A DNA stretch of 64,000 bases from Prochilodus magdalenae. Lineage: Eukaryota > Chordata > Actinopteri > Characiformes > Prochilodontidae. The DNA lies in contig JAMWET010000945.1 of assembly GCA_024036415.1 (NCBI GenBank), positions 1-64,000 of the forward strand, written 5' to 3'. The translations under genes were made by a program, and so were the position numbers. Every line of letters begins with the position of its first letter. Positions within the stretch are counted from its first letter, which is position 1. Below are positions 1 to 12,868 of this stretch, piece by piece. The notes below the pieces were generated by a model. The model saw only the letters and a program-made list of their open reading frames with translations, was not told the DNA's origin and ran no database searches.

Positions 1-1284
1 CCTAAAAACTTTTCCCTGTCACAGACATTCGCTGACCCGCCCACAAGCAGGCAGGATAAAAAATAATCTGGCTGCTCGTAACTATCTGCTAGCATTCTAC
101 TGCACGCGCCTACGCACCCCCCTCGCGAGATAAGCCTTGTGTTTTTTCAAGAACGGGGTAATCTCAACTTCAGAAAACAAACAAGATCCCTCGATAATCC
201 AATTACAGGCCGGCTCTGGTTCCAAGGCGAATAGGGATGACAATTGAATGGGCTTACCTTTTTTCCCCTTTTTTACTTTTTAAAGAAGATCAATGCACGT
301 ACCAATAAAGTGTTGCCACGGTTCTGGATCCATGATTCTAATTTAAAAGTGCACCTTCTGTTATTAGGCTCTGCCTATTCTCTGTAGAATATCGACTCAC
401 ATGACTAGAAGTGAAAGCAGGACACTGGACAGCACATGGAAGGTAGAACTACAGTAATGCATACTATCTGAATAATACAGTGTTTCAGTTTATTCAGTAT
501 CCCACTGAGGTCTTATACAACTGAAGCAAAGGTAAGTGCTGTCTAGTGAGCTCAGTCTGCACCTTCCAAAAGAACAATAGTATGTGATTAAGCAATCAAT
601 GCCATGCTATTTAATAGTCATTGCCAGTGAATAGTTCCATAACATGAGCCATTTAGGCTCTCCTGCTCGTTCATTTTGTACACACTAATCTATTATATAT
701 TACACAACAAGCCCGCATGCAAACGTATAGAGCCCAAAAGAGCAGCGTGCGAGGAACTCAAAAGACAAGACTTAGTTTGCGTACTCTTGGTCAGCTAAAT
801 GAGACGGCCAACAGAAGGCCATTTAGTCTGGTCAGAGTCAACAGCTAGTGGATACTAACGCCCAAATATTTGCCTGAAAAATTTGCTAATATCATGGTTA
901 TGGCGAGAAATGTCACAACACACAGACACATCCACAGACTGCGTAAAGTTTACCACAGTCTATGCAGGAGAAACTCATCAGTTTTAAGCCTTGCCATTAC
1001 ATGCCAAACATGTGGATGCTCAAACTTGATCATCATTGTGAAAATCATTATGCCTGGTTCCGTGTCCGTGGCCAGCAGTTTTCCACTCAAGCCGGTGGCC
1101 AAGCTGGAAATCATTCCCCATTCCCACATTTAGCTCATCGTTTTTGCGCGTATTATGAGGAGCATAGACTAAAGAGTTTTAAGCTGTTGTCCTAAGCCTT
1201 TTTCGCAATTTTAATTGAACATCTGAGAATGCGCCAAAATCAGTAGGGTCCACCTTACAGCTTGCCAGAACTTAAAGGCATTTA

Positions 1285-1515
1285 GCTTTTAACACCACTA
1301 CCCCCGACAAGCAGCCCCACCACACGTGGGAGAGACCATGCGGTTCGAATCCCGGGCCCTGGGTGATACTGTGCTACACCAATAAGAGTCCTTAGGGCAC
1401 CCAAGACTCCTAACACTACATTCGCCTACCTGTAATTGTGATTAACCTTGTAAGATCGCTCTGCGATAACGAGCGGTCAGCCTTAAATTGCCAGATAGGT
1501 AAATGTAAAGTGTAA
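1285..1515 (+). mobile_element. tRNA-derived SINE, family A, copy 1
   Basis: The sequence GGTTCGAATCC at 1342-1352 matches the B box of a tRNA-type pol III promoter. The body is closely similar to the reverse complement of 35243-35460, including a shared block around ATTAACCTTGTAAG and a tail with a CGCTCTG..GCATTT-like end and AAATGTAAA. The copy is diverged and no clear target-site duplication was made out. It is a SINE and not a tRNA gene, because no cloverleaf can be drawn around the B box. Confidence 0.65.
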
Positions 1516-4500
1516 ACATCTTGGTAGCCCAAATGCAGCCCGACACCTTCAAAGCCGTTCTGTGGAATCCATGTCTTGGTTAGTCTTGCAGAGCTGTTTT
1601 GGTCGGCCCAGATATAACCTACTATATGGTGTCTAGTCTTCTTATCTAGCGTTGTGCTGCCAGATTTTCAGCCATTCACACTTCTAAAGAAGCAGCCATG
1701 CTCAACAGAGAAATGTATCCAGGGTCATTTGATTACTTTTAATCGAGCCAACATAAGAGCTAAAGCTGGCTTCGGTGTTTCTAAACCCATATGGTCCTGA
1801 AGACCCACTGTACTGGGCACATGTCTAGTTCGTTTCTATCTCGATGGCCCCACAAAACACTTGATCACTTAAACAGCTCACTGACAACCCCTGATTAAGT
1901 TTAAAAGGGTGGGTTTTACAACAAGGAAATCTCACAAAACTAAGACAGTTACTTATATTTTTTTATTTTGTTATTTTTTTTTGGGTCTATAACATGAAAA
2001 CACATATCCTACCGTTTTGGAATAAGAACAATTCATTATGAGTAAATATCGTAAATACTATCGAACCCGTTGTACTGGCCCAGGATTGCTCATTAAGCAA
2101 TTAAGCTACAAAATATTTTTGGAGTCATAGTAAGTGATACTTTTATATGTGACTAAGCAGGTTAACTGCCCCTTTCACATTGATGAGCTGTAGCCCATTA
2201 AAGTTGAAGGATGGCGGAAAAATAAACATTGTGTTGTCCTTGATGTATGATTGACATAACCACCCTTAAAGCGATTCAAAAAGTAAATGAAGCTAAAAAA
2301 TGAACTGATGACTGTTTAATATGTAAAACCACACAAGACATTTTACGTGCTTCAGCCCGAGACAATGCTGAACTGCTGTCAGTACCCAACAAAGAGAATG
2401 ACGAATGAGTCTGCAGATGTTGTTTCTTCTTAACCGCAACTTTAAAGCGAGTTTTGTCTTTAAAAGTGAAAAAATCAAACGCAATTTTTGTTTTGCAAAC
2501 TGATTTGTTATCCAAATTCTTTGAGCCACATTTAGACGGAGTGCTGACGTGTATATTTTTTACTGCCCGTGCTTATGCTGTGGCAGGCTTACACTGAACC
2601 CGATCCACATCCACATAGTTGGAAGGTGAGCCAAAAGTAAAGGCCATTTTAACAGGTTTGACCTCCACCTTTTAGGAAAGAAATGTATCATGACAGGAGC
2701 ACTAGCATTAGCCACTATAACCCTTTAGTACTTATTGGGTTCAATAAAGATCTGACCAGACATCAATAGCATTAATTCCTATTCTCAGTTTTTACAAGTT
2801 ATGAATTATAGAAGAATTTTTTTCATGGACTTTAGATAATTTTATTTAATTTAGGATTATTGCTTAAAGTTAGGCTAAGGATCTGTGTGTGTTTAGTTTT
2901 AGTTGCAATGTTAGCCTGAGCCTGCCTTATAAATTTTACATGATAGTTATGTCGTGCTCTTATTGCTATTTAATATGGTTGTATATGGCTAGATGTATGG
3001 TGCTTGTTTAAGTTTCTAATTTGTTGAGTAAAATTAGTGTGTGCGATTAGTTTTTGACTGACCAAAGACTAATAACAATTAAAGTAAAAACTAACTACTA
3101 AGCCTTCACCCTATAAATACATTTATCATATAAAAGCAACAGTTGCCACACCCAGCATAGTGCCAGGATTGCAAAGATATTCAGAAGGAAGATAAAAACG
3201 GCTTACCAGGCACAAAACTAAAATTATAAAAAATGTAGAACTGATATGGGCAGTAAGGCCGTTGGGCCTGCCATGCTCTTGACCTAATTGTTTAACATGC
3301 CATATTTGGCGCTATTAAGTTTTAGGGGCATATCTAGTGGTACCCTGAGATAAATCCAATTCCCATGCAGCTTAAATCCTCACAAACAGTGCCGTGCCAG
3401 ACTTTGCTCCGCGTCCCCTTTGGGCGTATGGACGTGGTGTGTGGAGCCCCCCCAACACCCGGCTTTTGGTCATTCTCCAACCTAAGATTATAAGCCGGGA
3501 TTCGATTTCCTAATATGACCCACATGCCATTCTGAGACACTCCATGACAGCCTTCGGCCACACAACACCCTTTGCCCCAGTCTTTGATGACGATAGATTG
3601 GTGTTTAAAGGCAGTCATTGTAACAATACTGCATACAATATAGCTCCTGCATTGCGCAGCCTGTACTGACAATGAGTGCTAGGCTACCAAACAGGAGGAC
3701 TCATAGAAGACCATCATGCTCAATGAATGTCTGCAATCATGGTGTTGGCGCAGTACAGCCAGAAGGTGTACAGCCAATCAAGGACTTGTCCTGCCTTAAG
3801 TCACACATGTGCAATCTGAGCATTGAAAGAGTGATGTAAGAAGGGGAATAGGGACAGGAAAAGGGAAAAAAAAGAAAGAGAAAGGGGAAGTGTAAAAGAG
3901 AAGGTGAAGGATTAAAAAAGGTGGGGGAGGAAGAGGTGGGAAGAAGCCAGAGGAGAGAGGAATGGGGAGAATAAAAAAAAAATGAAAAAGGAAAAAAGAA
4001 GAATCATTAACTTGTAGCTTATAGTTCAGGCAGTCCACCTTGATGCCGGCTGCAGTTTGTGAGTCATAAAATGGGATTCAGTAACTTTTTACCATTGTGC
4101 CAACAGAACTTGCAGCCATCTGGGGTAATGAAACACGGGGCAGTTACAGTTCCATTTTACACAGAGGCATATAGCATCTATAGCTGTTTATAGACCTTGT
4201 TATTTTATTTTTTTTAAAGAAGAGAATTCAAGCAGAAATTTTAGATCAGTGCTTCCCAACCCTGGCCCTCAACACCCCTTTCACTTTGGCTAGTGTTTTT
4301 CCTGCGGTACCACCCCACACTTCAGCTCAGCAAGGGGTTGTTAATGAGTTGATTGGTTGTATCAGGTGTTTTGAGAGCAGGTGGTCTCTCAAGGACCCGG
4401 GGGGGGAAAACATTTCTGCAAACTGACATTTGGTCCATATAGTTAGTTGGATGGATGGATTATAAAGTTTACATAAATAATTTTGCTAGTTAACTAAAGA

Positions 4501-5045
4501 TGCCTTCATGACAGATGGTGCTTATTGGAATGCGCATTTATAAACATTTATGTCAATAAGTAAATGGGTAACTAGTCACTATGACAACAAGGTAAAAACA
4601 ACAATCAAATTTTTAAAAAATCATATCTTCAAAAAACTTTACAGAAGAAAGTGTGTTGAAAATATAGCAGCATTATTTTATATTATATATATATATTTTT
4701 TTTTTCAGATTAATCCTTTCTTTATTTTGTATATTTTAGATGCAAGTACGTTTCCATGCAAAATATCAGGTGGTACTAGTGTGGATTCTTCAGCTATTTT
4801 TTTTTGGTGTAGTAAGAGAGTATACTAATTGATCAACTAGAATTTACACACAATGAATAGTGCGCACGATACGGTGTGTGATGGAATGACGTGCGGTCTG
4901 GATGTGGCCTTGTGGGCCTACGGTGTGAGCTGTGCAGAGCTACACACAAAGCTCAGAGTTAATGATCTGCTCTACTGTCAACACCAGTGGGAGGGAGCAC
5001 ATGGTGTTGGGTTACACTGATCTGCCACTCAAGGTGAAAGAAGAA

Positions 5046-5100
5046 TACACACACACACGCACACGCACACATTCACTCACTCACTCACTCACTCACTCAC
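5046..5100 (+). repeat. CA / ACTC microsatellite
   Basis: An imperfect (CA)n tract passes into a perfect run of ACTC tetranucleotides. It lies upstream of the first visible rreb1 exon. Confidence 0.9.
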
Positions 5101-5574
5101 ACCATGGCTACTTGCATTCAGGATGCTCCTCTCGCCCGCATTTTCATTTGAACAGTTCAATGAAAGAATGAAAACTTAACTCCAAGAACTGATTGAAAAG
5201 GAAGAATAGAAGTGAAGTAATATAATGCCAGTGTATACGGGACACAGACAGACGGGATGTTCAGCCCACATTGATGAATAAAACATCTGGATTCATTTTG
5301 CAGGTTTAGGCTGTGTCACACAATAGAAGTCAAGCCACCGGGTGACGATTTAAAGAGACAGAAATGAATGAGTTAGTACAAGCACTAGACAATAGGCTGT
5401 AGTTGAACTGAGAATGGATGAGAGGCCCACTCGTACTCTCTCTTATTTATTTAGCCAGGTATTTATATAACTCAGTATCTTACATATACAGCGAGGACTG
5501 ACAAACCATTCAAGGTCAGGAGTCAAGGCCCAAGTCTGTGCCACCAGATGGGACTTTACCCACACACGCCAAAG

Positions 5575-5596
5575 TTTTTTTTTTTTTTTTTTTTTT
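5575..5596 (+). repeat. poly-T run (22 T)
   Basis: Uninterrupted run of T about 330 bases upstream of the first visible rreb1 exon. It is too far away to be that exon's polypyrimidine tract. Confidence 0.9.
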
Positions 5597-5930
5597 AACA
5601 TAACCAAACCTGCACAAACAGCAGTGAGAGAACATGCAGTAATGAACTCCATTATTTATCATTTTTGGTTCCATCATGGCCTTCGGGTTTATACTACATG
5701 GGTATGCTGTGTTGTTTGAATTAGAGCAATTCACACACACCTAATGGCTGGATATCAGAGGCATGAAGGTTATTAGCAGTTGTATGTACATATATGCTGA
5801 GAATATGGTCTGTCTGTCTGTGTGTGCGCACATACACTTGTGTCCACTAACTTTACGTAATACAAAGTATGGGATATTGTTTTTCACTTTTTGAAATATG
5901 TGTATGTGTGTTTGTTTGAATGTTTTGTAG

Positions 5931-6020
5931 GAAGCCAAAGATACTGGCGGTGCCCTCATCTGTCCACTATGTGACAAGAACTGTCAAACCCAGCACCAGC
6001 TTACCATGCATATTCGCCAG
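5931..6020 (+). CDS. rreb1: rreb1 visible exon 1 (first half of finger 1)
   Basis: Acceptor TGTTTTGTAG and donor CAG|GTATGC frame 30 in-frame codons, phase 0 at both ends. They encode [20 protein letters not shown], which holds both cysteines and the first histidine of a C2H2 finger. The second histidine is the first codon of the next exon. Confidence 0.93.
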
Positions 6021-8638
6021 GTATGCACACTAACTAGTGCTTTGAGCAACTCTTAATATAAAATTCCACCCACCGCTGCTATAAATTTCAAATGATGATA
6101 ATGTCATCCTCTGTCTATTTGTCTCTCTCGTTCGCTCCCTGTAGCATAACTCTGATACTGGAGCGACAGATCACTCCTGCAGTATCTGTGGAAAGTGCCT
6201 AAGCTCAGCCAGCTCTCTGGACCGTCATATGCTGGTGCATAGCGGAGAGAGGCCCTACAAATGCAACGTGTGTGGCCAGACCTTCACCACCAACGGCAAC
6301 ATGCACAGGTCAGCACTGACTCTTCCTGGACATCTTGTGCCAAGATGGCAGTAGGGTCTCGGTTGGGAAATTTTGAGAGAAGGGAGTACTCAGAGGGGAT
6401 ATTTAGAAAGAGGATATAAAGCAATGTATAGCAGGAATGAAGAAGCTATATATAGGTGTATCAAATGTGATATCAGCATTATTGTGATGAATTATGTCAT
6501 ATAATGTCACAGTATGCTTTTCTGAGTACGTTGTAAATATCAGCAGTATGTTTTGAATAAAAACCAGCTGTTGTTTTATTAAAGAGAGCATACTTAGGCC
6601 TGTGTAGCGGGATTTAGTGTAGCACTTCTTTTGTCTGTTTCAATTTGGTAAACCCGTAGAGGATGTGTAAAGGGGAGGGGGAGCCAAAACTTTTACCCAA
6701 ACATTTATACAGTGATACAACTGTATAGATGGAACAAATACCAAACTCTTTCAGTCTAAACAATTACAGTTCCAACTGTGTCGTATGGTTAGTTATCATA
6801 GGCAATAATTTCCAAGTTAGCACGAGTTTCATCGTATTAAGGGAAAGAACTTGGAATGGAATTCTGGATTATTCCTTTAAAACAAATGCCACTGTTCTGT
6901 CTATTTCTAGGGGCCTTTTTAAATTCTCTGTGCCATTGGAGGACAGGTTAGAGGCCCTCTCAGCTTCGAAGTGTTTCCACAAAAATAGCGTTCCTATATT
7001 GGTGGGAGCCACTGAGACAATTATGTGTTTTGGTGGTTGGGGACAGGGCCAAGTGCACACAAGTCTGAACACTGTATTTGAATATTTGTACAGGTGACTC
7101 ATCTGTGGTGGTTAAGTAGGAGTTTGTTTGTGTGTGTTTGACAAAGGGAAAGCGAGATGTGAATGTAGCAGGAGCATCCAGGCACCTGTGGCACTCGGCT
7201 TCATGCTTAACTGCTCAAGAATAAGCTCCAATCCCTAGATTAGCCCATAGACGTGGTCCTCTCTGAAGCGAGTCTAATTTGTCAGTTACAGAGGCACTTG
7301 GTGGACATTCTGAAGAGACTTCAGTGTTCTTATGGTTCCTAATCCCAGTCCTGCAGGGCAGCACTGCTGCATGGTTTCTTTTCTAGTACATTTAATTGAG
7401 CTCAGGGCTTTAATTAGATGACGATTGGGATGGGGAAACAAGCAGTGGCCTTGAAATAACATTTCAAATAGTTTGCTACTGAGGTGGATCAGTGTGTTTC
7501 TGTTTCTGGCTTAAGAATGTAGCCTGGGCTGTCTAACATTAGACAGTAGCCACACATGAACACAGGACCAGAGCAGGACTCGATCAGTCTACTTAACTTT
7601 TGGAGCAATAAGCAAGTAGTTAAGAGCTTTTAAAATGGCCAAGCAGTAGAGTAATGTATCTACTTAACACAGCTGCATGGGAGCAGCTGGCAAAACACTT
7701 TTAATTTAATCCAACTCTGAAAAAATGGTAATACATAAAAATAACCCCTCCAGTTAATTAGAACGTACTCAAAAAAAGATTATCCATACTATGTACATTT
7801 TGATCTAGGTAATTGAGTAATGAACTTCATCTGCATCTGTCGTGACAGCCCTAGACCTGAAAGTGTGACCGAACAGAAGCCATGTCTGTTTGAGCTGGAA
7901 TAAACGATTAGCATTTTTTTCAGTATGTAAGAATCCCTTGAGACTTGTCATGTAGTGTTTGGTTCATCAGTTATATAGTCCAGACCTCGCCCTGATGCTG
8001 CTGTGCCTGCCAGCTCTGCCTGAATGGGGAGTGGGGGTTACACATTCAACAAGTGTGCTGCTGAGATAAATAGATGGGCGTTGGTGTGAATGTGGAGGTG
8101 CTCGTGACTGCACACAGGATAGACAGTTTGTTGTGAAAGGAGGGAAGCCAGCAGGAAATGGGGGACGACTCTCAAGCCCTTCCCCCGTCTCTTTACTTTG
8201 TGGTATCTTCTACCAGCAGGTCGTGGTGGTGGAGGGGTAAACGTGAAAATCCTCTCAGAGTTACAGAGACTGAAGGTGTGAGGCCTGAGTGGAGGGGGGT
8301 CTAGAGGAACTGAGAGAAACAGACTAACCTAGACACTTAATCTCTCCAGTAAGGACTTAAACAAATACTAATCATCCCTTTTAAGGAACCAAACAAACGT
8401 AGGGATGTGTGGTATGGAGGAGCACCATGTTTAAGTCATATGGCTACGTATTTAGAGACATGGGTATGAGCAGTTACCTTCTCAGTGTGAGGTTGTTGAT
8501 CAGGCGTGAGCTCCTGCAGGTTTGCACATTTTGTATGGTGATGACTGATGAGTGGAGAATCTGGTCTGTCTGCCTCTAGAACTCCTTCCCTCCCGTTTGT
8601 CTCTTTTTACCATCTCCCTTTTTCCTTTTGGCGTGCGC

Positions 8639-8728
<90 letters not shown>

Positions 8729-11700
8729 GTAGTTATATATTTGTGAGGACCACAAGTTCTCAAAAATATTCTTTGAATACCTATGTTAAGGCCAGGGTTA
8801 GGTTTAGGTGTAGTATTGTTTAGCCTCAGTAACACTGAGATCAATATAACTCTATGGATAACCTCACAAATATAATAAGACAAACGTGTAAGTGGGTGGA
8901 TATGTGCATGTGTCAATTTTTCAGTTGTAGGGATGTAGCCTTTCCTTTACTTCACCCAATCAGGTTTCATTAATGATGTAAACAACTTGTTTAGCTGTTA
9001 AAGCACTCTGTGGATCAGAGAATGTCCACACTACACCGATAAAAGCTGTACAGAAGTTGCCATTGTCAGGCTGTTGTTGGATACCCTGATGCATGAGGAA
9101 GTTGTCTATGTTGTTGGCAAGGAGGCAGCCATTTTGTGCCAAAGCATCACATGGAATGGGGGTAGGGAGGAGGGAGTCACCGTTGCCATGGAGCGAAAGA
9201 GATCACAACTCTGCACAGAGGAGAGCGCAGGGTCGCGAGCTGATTGGCTGCTTTTATTTGCCTTAACTCCTCCGGCACTGGTTGCACTGCTAAACGGCCA
9301 CAGGGCTGAAGGAGTGCCCTTGGTGTGACTTTGTTTCAAACAACTTTCTGACGCCACAGCGCCCCCTGCCTGCGCCCTGTGCTGCTGTGCTGGAATGTCA
9401 TGGATTAGACGGAGCGGACCTGTTAAGGCATCAACAGGTTTTATGGTCCTTTACAGATTAGCTAGCTGGCTCTCAAAATCTCTGAATAAACACCCATGAT
9501 CCAAGGACAGGAAGGTGTTTGCAGCTGATAAAAATGGATTTATCTGAGTTTTTAATCTCGGGGAGTTTTATCTCGGAGGGGAGGACAGCAGTAAAGTAGT
9601 TCAAATGGCAGCTTTATTAAGGTCATTCTTTTCTGATACTAGCATACGGTAAACGATTGTAATATGTACATTATGTAGCTGGAGTGCCTCATATGCTTGT
9701 TTGAAGCCTGAGGTGATCTCCAACCAATCATACTTTGCTGACTTGGCAATGCAGGTATGCTGTGATTGGCCAGGCCTGAGGTCAGAGTCCAGAGCAGTGA
9801 AACAGTCAGGTCCCCACATGGACGGCCAGTTTGCTGCCTGCTATTAATAAACCTCTGACTGAAAGGCGAAACCCAGAGGACCATAGATGACTGACCCCCC
9901 CCACCCCCCGCCCCCAAACACACGCACATATGAGTGTGCCTAATTTACAAACATCCAATTACAAAGCAGTTAGACTGAAAGACGCAGAGATGCACCCCAG
10001 TCAAAAGAGCAACGGGTGATGCTTTGTGTGTCATGGAAATACCGCCTTATCAGCGTAGACCTGTTGCATAACAGTTCCATAAGCTTTGATCCTTTGCCCA
10101 AGTTGGCTTAGTTTAAATCTTTTCACCTCTCATTGGAGGAGAGCGTGGGAGACGCAGGTGGTTAGCAAAAAGTAGTAAAGGAAAAGAGAGTGATGTAGCT
10201 GTGGTATTGGACTACCATGATTTGCATTAACACAATCATTAGTGTTAATCGTGGGATGCATATTTCCTGAACTCTGTTACTCTTTTGTGGTTTCCTGACC
10301 ACTAAGATGCAGAGGACTTGCCCCTGGCCTTCTTCACGCAACATTGCCCGACCCTTCTGCAATGTTTTCCTTGAGGCCAGTCCCCTAGCCTCTGTCTCCG
10401 GCCCATGTAAGGGCATACACAGGCACTTGGATAATTGCATGGCTTTTCAGCCCATTAGTGCCTTTCCTCTTCTTCTTCCCATTTCCATCAGTAACCACAC
10501 CAGAGGGATGCAGAGATACTCTTTGCAGTAACAGTCAGAGATAATCCATCCATCAATTATCCTGGTATTTTAAACTTTTCCCAAACTGACAAACCACCCA
10601 GTGGTCCAGGTAGTGGATTTGCAAATGAGTAACTTGTACTCTGACTGGGGGTCAAATTGCTCATTGGTTGTGAAATGACTTGGAGGAATAGTTTCGAATA
10701 ATATCTACACAGTTACCACAGGAAGCAGTTGGTCAGCTAAGAATAGCTTAGCATCCAGATTGGGCTTCTTAACTGGAGCTGTAAGGCTAACTTTGCAAAA
10801 ACGTATTAGAAGTCAAAATACACCCAAATATTTTCTGCTGATAGATCTCTCATCCCACTAAAACTGCATCCAGGACTTTCCCCCTTTTTTTTAAGCTCCC
10901 ACACACTTTAAAAATGTGGTATAAGACAGTATGACTTGCTAGCAACTATTTACAGGCATACATTTGGAATTTCTGTTGTTTCTACATTTTTTTTTATACA
11001 TTTTTAGTTTTTTGATGGGAGAATTCAGCACAACAGCTGTTGTGTCAAGTGCATACCAAAGTTACCAAGTTAGGCTTTTATCGTTTTCCACACATCTACA
11101 AGTCTATGTGACCTTAATGAAGAGCTGTATGAGCTTTTAGGGATGTATTTGCACAAATGAGATGGGTGCACAAGTGGTTGTTCTTGCCTTGATAAAACCT
11201 CTGGCATCTGAATTTATTCACAGGCACATGAAGATCCATGATAAAGACCCAGCCATTGCCATTCCCACCAGCCCTCCATCACCCATTAAACGAAGACGCT
11301 CCTCTGCCGCTAAGAGGAAACCCAGCCATGATGACGATGGAGATCGGGCTGATGAGCCTGCCAGCAAAAGGGTGAGATTTGTCACTTGACAGTATTTTTG
11401 CTAAGTTTAAATCGGCCTGTATTTTTTATTCACGAAACTTGGAGTAGAGGAACCGACCTGGGACTGATGTCAGTTACAAAGCAGAACAAATCCTGTATTC
11501 TTAGCTTGAGTCATGAGTATTAGGCGTTTCTGATGTTGAGTAGCTGAGTAGCAGCTGTGCGTAGCTGACGGATTGTTTGTGTCGCAGGTTGTGGAAGATA
11601 GTGGAGCGGATGAGCAGGCGCTGAGTAAAGGGCAAGAAGAGCTACTGCCATGCCCCATTTGCTTCAAGACCTTCAACTCCAAACATGACCTAGACGGCCA

Positions 11701-12826
11701 TATGGACACCCATCCCGACACTACACTCAGGTTCGAACGCTGCCTGCAAACACCAAGACAAATGAGCCCAGTTAGACCATACCTAAAACGCATGTTAAGA
11801 AGTTCTGTATATATCCATGATCAACAACAAGAATCCTGTTCCAGTTTTTCCACTGTTGCTAGGTAGGCCTGTTGGACGTTATGGGTGTCCATTATGCTAG
11901 GACAGGACTGTTGTCTCTTTGTTTGACGTGAGAGCTGTGTTGCCAGGGGACACGAGAGGCTGGGGCTTTGGGCTGGACCGCTGCAGTTGCTGGGAGATTA
12001 TGGTGGCATTCTTTGTGCTGAAACAGTCATAATTTAACACATCCGAGCAGAGAGTGGCCGCGTCCTCTGGCATACCAATTGGGCTTTTGTTTCAGAGGCA
12101 TGTTGGTAGCATGGTGTACTATAGGTGCAAAGTTTAAAGTTATACAGTTTTTGTAACATGTTACACACAGAGAATAGTGCATTTCTTTGCACAACAGCTT
12201 GTAGACGTATAACATTATTGAGTTTGGTCCATGTAGAGGATGCTGTAGCTTCTTTACACTCAACCAAACGTGTCATTTAACCAGGCATTACATTCTCCTT
12301 CTGTGCAAAGTTTTTCCACCAGTTTTATTAGTTTTTGGCATCACATGAACACAACATTTGACCTTGTGTTTAAAAAAAAAATCCTTTGTGAGAAATAGAC
12401 CACTAGAAGTGTTCCAAAATGGCTTGGACTAACATCTGTTTACAGTTAATTTGCATAAAAAACTCCTGTAAAGTTACTGTTTTGGAGATGCATGCCTGTT
12501 GTGGATTGTGACAGTCTACAAGGACTGTGGGAAGCGTTGCAACAAAGCAGTATATGCAGTAGTTTAAACTCTGAGCCTCTGTGGGTCGGTTGGTGAAGTT
12601 ATCCATATAACGTTTGAATGGCAAATGGTCATACCTGGGTGATTTATAATGGTGTTTGTCTCCATGCACTCTTAGTAATGAGAAGTTTAACGGATTCACG
12701 GATTCATCCCCTCCCCCTGTGGTGCCCCCCAGGCACCAAACTACGGAGTAGCATGGAGAAGAGAGAGGGAGGAAATCGGGGAGGAAAGGAGGAGGGGAGG
12801 TGGGGGGTGGAGAGAACCACATAGCA

Positions 12827-12868
<42 letters not shown>

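Larger units (their letters stand above)
1..5930. other. 5' flank or first intron(s) of rreb1; no exon recognised
   Basis: I found no convincing coding exon here on either strand. The rreb1 start codon and the roughly 65-70 residues that precede the first visible finger in vertebrate orthologues should lie upstream on the plus strand, but no matching segment was seen, so they are probably outside the window or in a divergent exon I could not recognise. The stretch holds a SINE near 1.3 kb, purine-rich low complexity at 3.84-4.02 kb, a CA/ACTC microsatellite at 5.05-5.10 kb and a T-run at 5.58 kb. Confidence 0.5.

Noticed and set aside
3796..4038. Minus-strand frame of 80 codons rich in Phe, Pro and Ser
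   Set aside because: Low-complexity purine-rich DNA on the plus strand; no start or splice context.
6729..7097. Plus-strand frame of 122 codons inside an rreb1 intron
   Set aside because: No similarity to RREB1 or other known proteins, and no acceptor/donor pair that would join it to the flanking exons in frame.
8500..8916. Minus-strand frame of 138 codons and overlapping plus-strand frames rich in Cys-Val or Thr-His
   Set aside because: They are translations of the long GT microsatellite.
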